Below are positions 52,549 through 60,572 of a DNA stretch of 64,000 nt, piece after piece. The stretch comes from DATIXJ01 sp963714795 (GTDB lineage: Bacteria; Bacteroidota; Ignavibacteria; UBA10030; SZUA-254), in contig CAVQPS010000006.1 in NCBI GenBank assembly GCA_963714795.1, positions 496,001-560,000 on the forward strand, given 5' to 3'. Under the pieces are notes generated by a model that was given only the letters and a program-made list of their open reading frames with translations, made no database searches and was not told the origin of the DNA. The first letter of the stretch is position 1, and each line of letters starts with the position of its first letter. The translations under genes were made by a program, and so were the position numbers.

Positions 52549-53376
52549 ATGGGTAATCAAATCAAAAAAATTATATTTGCTGTTTTGTTTTCCGCCGGAA
52601 TCCTTTTGACGCTTTCCTGCGGCTCGTCGCAGATCACGCCGAACTATTCTGCAGAAGACCGGTTCAGACAGGGTAAGGAAAAATTCCGGAGCGGGGATTA
52701 TCTTGAAGCGATTTCCGATTTTGATGTCATCAAAATGCAATATCCGGGAAGCGGCGTGGCGGACAGTGCACAATTTTATCTCGGCGAATGTCATTTTCAG
52801 CGCGGAGAATTTCTCCTTGCGGCAGAAGAATACCAGACGTTGAAACGAAGCATGCCTGCCAGCGGTCTCGTTCCATCGGCGCAATATAAAATCGCCCTCT
52901 GTTTTTATAATCTTTCTCCGAAAGCTCCCCTCGATCAGAAATATGTCACGAGAGCTATCGACGAATTTCAAACATTCATCGAATACTATCCGAAAGATGA
53001 ACAGGTTTCCGATGCCGAAGCGAAAATTAAAGAGCTCAACGACCGGATTGCACAACGGCTATATGAAACTGCCGGAATGTATATGACAATGGAATATTTT
53101 AAATCCGCGGCAATTTATTACAACAATATTGTCGAGAAATATTTCGACACACCGTATGCAGAACCGGCTCTTCTCGGCAAAGTTAAAGCACTGGTTTCCC
53201 GTAAGCGGTATGATGACGCTAAAAAAGATATTGAAAAGTTTTTCGATAAATACCCCAACAGTTCTCACAAACAAGAAGCCCAGTCGTTACGCGACGATAT
53301 CAACGATCATCTCAAAATAAAATCGGCCGCAATCGATGTGGTCATTCCGGAATTTCCCGATGAAACGAATGCCTAA
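52549..53376 (+). CDS. bamD: Outer membrane assembly lipoprotein BamD
   Basis: A 275-residue lipoprotein of the BAM complex that folds beta-barrels into the outer membrane. The signal ends in a lipobox (LLTLSCGSS). At least five TPR units follow: QGKEKFRSGDYLEAISDFDV, FYLGECHFQRGEFLLAAEEY, YVTRAIDEFQTFIEYYPKDE, AGMYMTMEYFKSAAIYYNNI and KRYDDAKKDIEKFFDKYPNS. This is the standard BamD layout. ATG at 52549 is chosen so the lipoprotein signal starts at the N-terminus. The thioesterase start overlaps the end by 17 bases. Confidence 0.94.
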   Translation: MGNQIKKIIFAVLFSAGILLTLSCGSSQITPNYSAEDRFRQGKEKFRSGDYLEAISDFDVIKMQYPGSGVADSAQFYLGECHFQRGEFLLAAEEYQTLKRSMPASGLVPSAQYKIALCFYNLSPKAPLDQKYVTRAIDEFQTFIEYYPKDEQVSDAEAKIKELNDRIAQRLYETAGMYMTMEYFKSAAIYYNNIVEKYFDTPYAEPALLGKVKALVSRKRYDDAKKDIEKFFDKYPNSSHKQEAQSLRDDINDHLKIKSAAIDVVIPEFPDETNA

Positions 53377-53869
53377 CAATACAAAAGCCGGTCAGCACAA
53401 ACGGTTTGTCAAATCATCGCAGGTAGAAATGACACAGCTTGTTCTTCCGAACGATACCAACAACCTGAACGCATTGTTAGGCGGGCGATTGATGGAATGG
53501 ATGGATATCTGCGCGGCAATTTCCGCCCAGCGGCATTCCAACAGAATCTGTGTCACTGCCGGCGTCGATGATCTCGTTTTTCATCAGCCGATACATCTTG
53601 GTGAGGTTGTAACCTTACAGGCATCGGTGAACAGGGTCTTCGGAACATCGATGGAAGTCGGCGTCAAAGTCATTGCAGAAAACCAGCTGACAGGCGATCG
53701 GAGGGTGGCAAATACGGCATACATGACCTTTGTCGCTGTCGATGATCATAATTTACCGACGTCCATTCATCAGATTTATCCGCAGACGGCAGTTGAAAAG
53801 AAGCGATATGCCGAAGCACATGTCAGGCGCAACCATCGTTTAGCGAAGAGGAACAAAATCACGCACTGA
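53360..53869 (+). CDS. Acyl-CoA thioesterase (hotdog fold)
   Basis: A 169-residue protein of the acyl-CoA hydrolase/YciA-BACH family. Motifs: LVLPNDTNNLNALLGGRLME (the conserved N-x-x-G-x-x-GG-x-L region), the WMDICAAISAQRHSN helix, and TAGVDDLVFHQPIHLGEVVT. It hydrolyses acyl-CoA thioesters; chain length is unknown. Start is ATG at 53360 or 53369, both inside the bamD end. Confidence 0.88.
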   Translation: MKRMPNNTKAGQHKRFVKSSQVEMTQLVLPNDTNNLNALLGGRLMEWMDICAAISAQRHSNRICVTAGVDDLVFHQPIHLGEVVTLQASVNRVFGTSMEVGVKVIAENQLTGDRRVANTAYMTFVAVDDHNLPTSIHQIYPQTAVEKKRYAEAHVRRNHRLAKRNKITH

Positions 53870-53881
53870 ATTCGAAAGCCT

Positions 53882-56086
53882 GTGTCCCAGTTAAATTTTT
53901 TCCAAAGCATCATCTCAGCTCGCAACGCGGTTCTTGCCATATGTTTTCAAATCTTCATTTACCATGTCGCCGTTTCCCGTCAGCATGTAACGACGTTCGG
54001 AGCGGTCACTGAATGGAAAACACCTTCTTCAACGCAGCAACTCATCAGCGGCGATTTTCGCGGAAAAGGTTTTGCCGATATCGCTACATACGGCAACAGG
54101 GAAATCAAATTTTATTTTCGCGACAGTGATCCCTACTTGTATCATTCTGCAACATTTCAAGTTACGCGACCGATTAAAGTGATGCACGCCGCCAAATGCA
54201 ATGCCGATCGCTGTACGGATATCGTTGCCCTGACGGGAGTTCCTCAATTTCTGCAGGTGTATCTTGTCAAACCGAACGGTACATGTTTTCTTTCGTGGGA
54301 GTATCCACTGGAGGATCAAACCGACGATTTCAAGATTGCCGATATCAATAACGATCATAAGAACGACATCCTGTTGTACAGTAAAAAACAGCTTGGCGTA
54401 ACGATTTTTCTTGGCAGAGGAAACGGGACATTCCAACCGCCTACAATTATTTTACCGGAATATTCGTTCAACACTGTTGCCGTCTCCGGAGTAAACCAAA
54501 ACGATACGCGGAATATCATCGGATCGAATTGGATATCGAATCAAATTTCAATTTTCTCAGGTTTCGGGAAATTGAAATTCAGCGAACCGAATTTTATTCA
54601 ATGTCCATTTGAACCGTCGTATCTCGCAAATGCATCACTCGATGCTGATTCGAGTGATGATATTATCGCCGGGTGGAAGAATAATGCCGAGTTTCAGATA
54701 TTCAAGAACAACGGAGATGGTGATTTTCAGCAGTACCAATCGGTATTAATGGATGGGCCTCAATCCGATGTCGATCTTGCCGATATCAATGGAGACGGTT
54801 TTCAGGATCTTGTGACGATGGATGCAAACAAGGATATGCTCAATGTTGTCCTGAATACCGGGCATGGAACATTGGGAGAACATGTGACGTTCGCCGTTGG
54901 TCAATCACCGGCGAGCATGACGTTGTTGCATCATGAAAAATCGAAACTCGTCGATGCAGCAATCCTGGATACAATCCATTCCCGCATCCGCATATTCTAT
55001 AATACACGAACTCCCGATCACGTTCGGTCGGAACAAACGTACGGAACCGGTTCCGAACCGGAGGGTGTTCTCGCCGGTGACATTAATAACGACGGCTGGA
55101 ACGACATTCTGGTGGCAAATAATAAATCTCAATCCGTTTCGTTGCTGGTCAACGAAGGAAACGGACGATTCGGCGGTCAGATTCAATTTACCGTTCCCGA
55201 TGACCCTTCATCGCTTTCGTTCATACCAAAAAATGATTCAACGGCAATCGTGCTGTCCACAAATCCGGATTCGGAAAAAATATCTTTTCTTGAGATCAAC
55301 CTTCACCGTTTTTCGCACACCACCTATACATTGCCGACACAGGGAAAAAGTGACGTCGTCTTCGTTCAACTGAATCCGGGAGATCAATTTCTCAATTTAT
55401 ACGTTTTTGAAAAGAGATTTTCCCAGCAAAGTTTATTGAAATTCGAGCAGATCGCCCCGAGCCGTTTTATCGAGCGAATTATTCCTTTCCAAAACGGCGG
55501 ATCTGTTCAATCGCTTGCCATGGGAAATTTTCATGGAACGGGAGTTCAGGATATCGTATATTGCAATATGGATGCAAAAAGCCACATGGAAAATTTTTTC
55601 CAATCGTCCGGAACCACCGCCGGAACATTTGATCCGCCGCAATTGTTTTTCTCGATTCCTGCCGCCGATTCTGTTTCCTCTCAATTCTGGCATTGCGATT
55701 TGAATAATGACGGGGTCGAAGATCTTATTTGCAACCTCAAAGGAACATCAAACCTGTTATATGTATTTTTAGGAAGGAAGGATTCCACGCTCGTTCCTTC
55801 CCGATCCCAATTACAAACTTCCATTTCCGTCGACCGGGCAGACCGGCTGAAATTCATCGATGTCAATGATGATGGCTTCAAAGATATCGTCCTTGAAAAT
55901 CATCTCAATAAAACTGTTGAAGTGTATTTGAATCACGGAGACGGGACGTTTGCACTACCGTATCGGCTGATGAGCTCCGAAGGAATGGGCGGCTTCGATA
56001 TTGCCAATCTCGGCGGGCGTCCGAACCCAAGCCTTATTGTCACTGATGCCGTAAAAGGGATCCTCAAAATTATTTCACTGAAATAA
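53882..56086 (+). CDS. Secreted FG-GAP/VCBS repeat protein
   Basis: A 734-residue protein with a hydrophobic N-terminus that looks like a signal peptide. It has many FG-GAP/VCBS repeats with calcium-binding D.(N/D).D....D motifs: IADINNDHKNDILLY, LADINGDGFQDLVTM, AGDINNDGWNDILVA, CDLNNDGVEDLICN and IDVNDDGFKDIVLE. Such repeats form a seven-bladed propeller, here probably two. There is no T9SS end, unlike most cargo in this window, so export may stop in the periplasm or use another route. GTG start with no clear ribosome-binding site. Confidence 0.85.
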   Translation: MSQLNFFQSIISARNAVLAICFQIFIYHVAVSRQHVTTFGAVTEWKTPSSTQQLISGDFRGKGFADIATYGNREIKFYFRDSDPYLYHSATFQVTRPIKVMHAAKCNADRCTDIVALTGVPQFLQVYLVKPNGTCFLSWEYPLEDQTDDFKIADINNDHKNDILLYSKKQLGVTIFLGRGNGTFQPPTIILPEYSFNTVAVSGVNQNDTRNIIGSNWISNQISIFSGFGKLKFSEPNFIQCPFEPSYLANASLDADSSDDIIAGWKNNAEFQIFKNNGDGDFQQYQSVLMDGPQSDVDLADINGDGFQDLVTMDANKDMLNVVLNTGHGTLGEHVTFAVGQSPASMTLLHHEKSKLVDAAILDTIHSRIRIFYNTRTPDHVRSEQTYGTGSEPEGVLAGDINNDGWNDILVANNKSQSVSLLVNEGNGRFGGQIQFTVPDDPSSLSFIPKNDSTAIVLSTNPDSEKISFLEINLHRFSHTTYTLPTQGKSDVVFVQLNPGDQFLNLYVFEKRFSQQSLLKFEQIAPSRFIERIIPFQNGGSVQSLAMGNFHGTGVQDIVYCNMDAKSHMENFFQSSGTTAGTFDPPQLFFSIPAADSVSSQFWHCDLNNDGVEDLICNLKGTSNLLYVFLGRKDSTLVPSRSQLQTSISVDRADRLKFIDVNDDGFKDIVLENHLNKTVEVYLNHGDGTFALPYRLMSSEGMGGFDIANLGGRPNPSLIVTDAVKGILKIISLK

Positions 56087-56098
56087 TTTCGATATCGC

Positions 56099-57907
56099 AT
56101 GTCCGGTAAATCACACATATTATTTTTTTTGATTATAGCATTTTCGGTGGGGTTAAATGAACCTTCGCTTTTGTATTGTCAATCAGTTCCCGCGAATGCC
56201 ATAACGGTCAATAAGATTATGGAGATGGCAAACAGTCGTTCCCGCAAAGATAAATCCATTCCGGTAAAAAAATGGAAGAGCGGACAGGGGAAATGCGGTC
56301 TCTGGTTGCAATTTGCCATCCGTCAACATTGGAATGAATTTACCGAAACCCAGCGTCAGCAATTATCTTCAATCACTCTGCCGCCGCAAACAGAAACCAG
56401 TAAAATCATCGGTCATTTCAAGATATTCTATGATACGTCGGCAACAAGCCAGGAAACACCGGCCCTCATTTATATCGATAGTAACGATGTCGCCCAACGA
56501 ATTCCCGGCACCGCTGATGCTTTTGTCGATTCCGCCGGCGAGGTTTTTAATTATGCCTGGACGTATGAAATCGATTCTCTCGGATATACTCCGCCGCCAC
56601 TTGAGAATGACGGATATTTTCATGTTTTCATTCAAGATTTAAATTACGGCGGGGAATATGGCGAAACAGATTTAACCGATACGGTTAACCCCGGTCCGCC
56701 GCCGCGTTATGGTACGTTCATTATAATCGATAAAGATTTTTCAACTGTATTCGAACCGAGCAGGGGAATCCCGGCACTCAAAGTAACAGCAGCACATGAA
56801 TTTCACCATACCATACAGTTGGGCTCTTATGGGACTTGGTTTAACGATTTTTATTTTTATGAGATCACTGCCGTCTGGATGGAAGGCGTTGTTTATAATG
56901 AAGTGAAGGATTATCTTCAATATCTTCGCGTCTATGATGAAACGAACAAGCAGTTAACGGAACAACCGCTGGGACAATTCGCCACGCCGGATCTTTCTTT
57001 TAATACATATTCCGGATTGATTGAATACAGCCGCGGGATTTGGGGAAAATTCATCCAGAAACACTATTCCCGCAACGCAATGCGCCGAACGTGGGAATAC
57101 ATGAAGACGGTTCCCAGTATTCCTGCCATCGATGCGGCTATGGGCGATTATGGAAGTTCGTTGAGACAGGCATTTTTAGACTGGAGTTTATGGAATCTCC
57201 ACACGGGACCAAAAGCAGATTCGATAAATTATTATTCTGATGGAAAACTTTATCCTCCGATTCAAGAACGCCCGGATATTGCGTTCTCAGCACCGTCCCG
57301 ATCTTTCGAAGATACAATCCAGGCACTCAGCTCGGCGTACCATCCGATTTGTTTATTGGACTCGTTACGGCAAACGTGCAATACCAGTCCAAAAATTGTT
57401 ACGATCGTTTCAAATCTTAATTCAAATGGTGCAGGCGATGGAATCGGTTATGGATTTCGATATGACATTACGACAAACGGGGATCAATCATACAAGCCGT
57501 TAGGCAATGGTATTTTTGTACGGTTATCGGCGTCGGATCCCACCCAGTGGTCAACGCAAGAAATTGAAACCGACAGCGGTTCGGCATCAAATCCTATCGT
57601 CCCGAAATATACGGAGCCACTGGTTTGTCCCAATCCGTTCCATTCAAATGGCAGTAAACCGGTCAGCTTCCGCATTCCGGTTGACTCAACGACACAGCAA
57701 GCCTCCTCGTCTCTTTCCGTTTTCAGTTCAAGTATGAGCCAGGTATTTTCCGGAGAGTTCACGATCGGAGAAACCCCGTGCGGCAATGGAATTCAATGGA
57801 ATGGACATACGAATAAAGGGAACATCGTTTCAACGGGAATTTATTTCTATGTCATCACGGTTAATGGCAACCAGTATATGGGTAAATTTTCTGTTATCAA
57901 AGATTAA
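56099..57907 (+). CDS. Secreted HExxH metallopeptidase-like protein with degenerate T9SS end
   Basis: A 602-residue protein with signal peptide (HILFFLIIAFSVGLNEPSLL). It has a zinc-peptidase motif in VTAAHEFHHTIQLGSYG (HEFHH, matching HExxH, about residue 235) and a Glu-rich helix WMEGVVYNEVKDYLQYL likely to carry the third ligand, as in gluzincin-type secreted peptidases of myxobacteria and Bacteroidota. The C-terminus ends VCPNPF...GNGIQWNGHTNKGNIVSTGIYFYVITVNG-style (YFY.I...) but lacks the KKM..L.K end, so it is a degenerate sorting domain or FlgD-like. The ccmA ATG follows the stop without a gap. Substrate unknown. Confidence 0.82.
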   Translation: MSGKSHILFFLIIAFSVGLNEPSLLYCQSVPANAITVNKIMEMANSRSRKDKSIPVKKWKSGQGKCGLWLQFAIRQHWNEFTETQRQQLSSITLPPQTETSKIIGHFKIFYDTSATSQETPALIYIDSNDVAQRIPGTADAFVDSAGEVFNYAWTYEIDSLGYTPPPLENDGYFHVFIQDLNYGGEYGETDLTDTVNPGPPPRYGTFIIIDKDFSTVFEPSRGIPALKVTAAHEFHHTIQLGSYGTWFNDFYFYEITAVWMEGVVYNEVKDYLQYLRVYDETNKQLTEQPLGQFATPDLSFNTYSGLIEYSRGIWGKFIQKHYSRNAMRRTWEYMKTVPSIPAIDAAMGDYGSSLRQAFLDWSLWNLHTGPKADSINYYSDGKLYPPIQERPDIAFSAPSRSFEDTIQALSSAYHPICLLDSLRQTCNTSPKIVTIVSNLNSNGAGDGIGYGFRYDITTNGDQSYKPLGNGIFVRLSASDPTQWSTQEIETDSGSASNPIVPKYTEPLVCPNPFHSNGSKPVSFRIPVDSTTQQASSSLSVFSSSMSQVFSGEFTIGETPCGNGIQWNGHTNKGNIVSTGIYFYVITVNGNQYMGKFSVIKD

Positions 57908-58537
57908 ATGAACGAAATTTCATTCACAGCCGAGAAGCTTGCGAAAAAATTCAATCGCCGTACCATCTTTTCCGACATTTCATTTTTATTACATGCAAAG
58001 AATTCGCTTGCGGTAACCGGTAAAAACGGATCGGGCAAATCCACTCTGGTAAAAATTTTATCCGGTGTGCTTTCGCCGACGCGGGGGAGCATAACCTTGC
58101 AAATAGATGGTGTGAATGTTGCTCCGGCTAATCATTTTTCATATTTCGGTTTGGTTTCGCCGTATCTGCAATTGTATGATGAGTTCACCGGCTTGGAAAA
58201 TCTTGAGCTTTTCAATAAGATCCGCGGCTTATCCGTTTCACGAGAGCATCTTCAGCAATTATTGCAACGTGTAAATCTCCACGAACGGCAAAATGACCTT
58301 GTAAGAACGTATTCTTCCGGAATGAAGCAACGGCTGAAATATGCTTTTGCCCTTTTTCATAATCCGCCGATACTTTTTCTCGATGAACCGACATCTAATC
58401 TGGATGCCGAAGGAATCGAAACTGTACGACAGATCATTAACGAACAAAAATCAAAAGGCATTTTAATCATTGCCACGAATGATGACGATGACGTAAAAGT
58501 GTGTGAACAAAGAATTGACTTGAATTCAAATAGTTAA
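57908..58537 (+). CDS. ccmA: Cytochrome c maturation ABC transporter ATP-binding protein
   Basis: A 209-residue ABC ATPase: Walker A GKNGSGKSTL, signature YSSGMKQRLKYAFAL, Walker B PILFLDEPTSNLD, and H-loop replaced by Asn (IIATNDDDD), which is unusual since most ABC ATPases have His there. Identity as CcmA rests on size and the following ccmB-ccmC-ccmE-ccmF genes. With CcmB it powers release of haem-loaded CcmE. ATG immediately follows the metallopeptidase stop. Confidence 0.92.
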   Translation: MNEISFTAEKLAKKFNRRTIFSDISFLLHAKNSLAVTGKNGSGKSTLVKILSGVLSPTRGSITLQIDGVNVAPANHFSYFGLVSPYLQLYDEFTGLENLELFNKIRGLSVSREHLQQLLQRVNLHERQNDLVRTYSSGMKQRLKYAFALFHNPPILFLDEPTSNLDAEGIETVRQIINEQKSKGILIIATNDDDDVKVCEQRIDLNSNS

Positions 58538-58542
58538 CAATT

Positions 58543-59220
58543 ATGTTTTCTTCATCAATATCACCGGCACTTACAGTTTTTAAGAAGGACTTACGGTCGG
58601 AATTACGCACGCGCTATTCGCTCAATTCCTTGCTCATGTTTGTCATTACGACACTTTCAGTAATTCTTTTTGCAATCGGCAACGAGAATGTTTCTGCGGA
58701 TGTTCTATCCGGAGTACTCTGGATCATCATTTTTTTCTCGACAATGTCTGGGCTTTCCCGGACATTCGTCACTGAGGAAGAGCGGGGCACTGTGATGACT
58801 CTTCAGCTTGTCGCCCGGCCTCTTACGATTTTTTTTGGAAAATTACTCTTTAATTTAGTTCTTTTAAGCGCTTTAAATCTATTTACAATAACACTTTATC
58901 TCATTTTTATTACAAATTTTTCTATCAATAATTATTCTATTTTCATTCCGATGATGGTACTCGGGACATTCGGACTTGCCAGTGCCTCGACAATTTTAGC
59001 CGCGATCATTTCAAAAGCAAATACAAAAGGGACGCTGTATCCCGTTTTGTCATTTCCGATCCTTTTGCCATTATTGTTAACTTTAATTAATGCTACCAAA
59101 TTATCTGTCGAAGGTGCTCCCTTTTCAGAAGCCATAAGCTCGTTCCAGGTTCTTATTTCCTATTTTGTTGTCATTACGACAATTTCGTACCTCTTATTTG
59201 AATTCGTCTGGAAAGAGTAA
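58543..59220 (+). CDS. ccmB: Haem exporter membrane protein CcmB
   Basis: A 225-residue inner-membrane protein with six predicted helices and the CcmB opening FKKDLRSELRTRYSLNSLLM (cytoplasmic amphipathic helix before helix 1). FFSTMSGLSRTFVTEEERGT is the conserved post-helix-2 loop. It is the membrane half of the CcmAB transporter. Starts 5 bp after ccmA. Confidence 0.92.
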   Translation: MFSSSISPALTVFKKDLRSELRTRYSLNSLLMFVITTLSVILFAIGNENVSADVLSGVLWIIIFFSTMSGLSRTFVTEEERGTVMTLQLVARPLTIFFGKLLFNLVLLSALNLFTITLYLIFITNFSINNYSIFIPMMVLGTFGLASASTILAAIISKANTKGTLYPVLSFPILLPLLLTLINATKLSVEGAPFSEAISSFQVLISYFVVITTISYLLFEFVWKE

Positions 59221-59228
59221 CCGTTTCA

Positions 59229-59259
59229 TTGCAAATGAAATTTTTTTTTAGTATCTTTT
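59229..59259 (+). promoter_or_regulatory. Internal promoter before ccmC
   Basis: TTG at 59229-59231, 20 nt, TATCTTTT at 59252-59259; ATG at 59290. ccmC to ccmF may thus be made independently of ccmAB. Confidence 0.5.
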
Positions 59260-59289
59260 TGTAGTGCATTCATCAATTATGGCTGGCGT

Positions 59290-59976
59290 ATGATATTGAA
59301 ATCGATATTGGGAGTATGGTTATTTATCGTCATCCTCGCCGCTTTTGTATTTCCAACCGTTCCGCATCCTGACCAGTGGTTTCAATTTCCGATGATTCCG
59401 GGACTTGAAGATAAAGCACGCATTCTTTTCTTTCATGTGCCGATGTCCTGGACGGCGGTCGTTGCCTTTTTGGTTTCGATGGCATACGGAATTAAATATC
59501 TTGCGAAAAAGAATATCGATGATGATATCAAATCCACTGCTTCATCCGGACTCGGTTTGGTCTTTTGTATTCTTGCAACCGTTACCGGGTCACTGTGGGC
59601 AAAATTTAATTGGGGATCATTTTGGAATTGGGACCCCCGTGAAACATCCATTTTCGTTCTGTTATTGATTTATGGAGCGTATTTTGCACTTCGCTCGGCT
59701 TTGGAAGTGGAAGAACGGCGTGCGACGCTTTCTGCTGTTTATTCAATCATTGCCGGTGTCACGGTTCCATTTTTTATATTTGTTTTACCACGGCTTGTTT
59801 CCAGTTTGCATCCAGACCCGATTATCAATAATCGGGGGAAAATCGATATGAACGGATCAATGCTCGTCGTTTTTCTTTGCTCACTCGCCGGTTTCACTGC
59901 ATTGTTTTTCTGGATGTGGCATCTCCGGGTACGGGCAGAACGGCTTTCAGTCAACCATTATTCGGAAGGAAAATAA
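59290..59976 (+). CDS. ccmC: Haem exporter CcmC
   Basis: A 228-residue membrane protein with six helices and the haem-handling WWD signature GSFWNWDPRETSIFVLLLIY. His ligands flank it: the first in ARILFFHVPMSWTAVVAFL, the second in SSLHPDP. It delivers haem to CcmE in the periplasm. Confidence 0.95.
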   Translation: MILKSILGVWLFIVILAAFVFPTVPHPDQWFQFPMIPGLEDKARILFFHVPMSWTAVVAFLVSMAYGIKYLAKKNIDDDIKSTASSGLGLVFCILATVTGSLWAKFNWGSFWNWDPRETSIFVLLLIYGAYFALRSALEVEERRATLSAVYSIIAGVTVPFFIFVLPRLVSSLHPDPIINNRGKIDMNGSMLVVFLCSLAGFTALFFWMWHLRVRAERLSVNHYSEGK

Positions 59977-60111
59977 GTGTACGAATTTTTAACGGAAAAT
60001 GCTTTGTATGTCGTATTATTGATTGTTCTTATTTGTTGGGTAGGAATTTTTTCGTACCTGGTCAGACTCGATAAAAAGATTTCAGCACTTGAACGTTCGA
60101 TGAAACAATGA
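59977..60111 (+). CDS. ccmD: CcmD-like small membrane protein
   Basis: A 44-residue protein starting with GTG right after the ccmC stop. It has one membrane helix (NALYVVLLIVLICWVGIFSY) followed by a basic, helical tail (LDKKISALERSMKQ), the CcmD layout. Position between ccmC and ccmE is where ccmD normally sits. CcmD helps release holo-CcmE from CcmABC. Sequence conservation in this family is low, so the name rests on position and topology. Confidence 0.78.
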   Translation: MYEFLTENALYVVLLIVLICWVGIFSYLVRLDKKISALERSMKQ

Positions 60112-60122
60112 GGATATAACCG

Positions 60123-60512
60123 ATGAAAGTGAAAATTATTATAGCAAGTATCGTTATCGTGATTGCAATTGTCTTTGGTGCAATATCGTTTGTGGAAACT
60201 AATGTGGAATATACCGACTTTCACAACGCCGTGAGCACTCATAAGAAAGTGCAGGTGAAAGGTGCTTGGAATAAAAATAAAGAATCGTCATTCGACATTT
60301 CCAAAAGTCAATTTTCCTTTTACATGACAGACGATAACGGGCAGGAAGAGAAAATTGTGTTCGACGGAGCGAAGCCGAACAACTTTGAGATTGCCAATGC
60401 CGTCGTTGTCAAAGGAAGATATGAGGATGGATGTTTTCACGCCAGCGAAATTCTGACAAAATGCCCGTCCAAATATGAAGCGGACGCTGAAAGCGTCAAG
60501 AAATCGTTATAA
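60123..60512 (+). CDS. ccmE: Haem chaperone CcmE with CxxxY in place of HxxxY
   Basis: A 129-residue protein with an N-terminal membrane anchor (about 4-22) and the CcmE OB-fold. VEYTDFHNAVSTHKKVQVKG and VVKGRYEDGCFHASEILTKC are family segments. In classic CcmE, haem is bound covalently by His of HxxxY; the aligned residues here are C-P-S-K-Y, so Cys replaces His. The CxxxY form is known in archaea and some Desulfovibrio-like bacteria. It lies between ccmD and ccmF as expected. Confidence 0.93.
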   Translation: MKVKIIIASIVIVIAIVFGAISFVETNVEYTDFHNAVSTHKKVQVKGAWNKNKESSFDISKSQFSFYMTDDNGQEEKIVFDGAKPNNFEIANAVVVKGRYEDGCFHASEILTKCPSKYEADAESVKKSL

Positions 60513-60572
60513 TTTTTTTTCGTTTCCTCATCAGAGAAAACGAAACAACGTTCTTTGCAAGAAAGGTGAACA

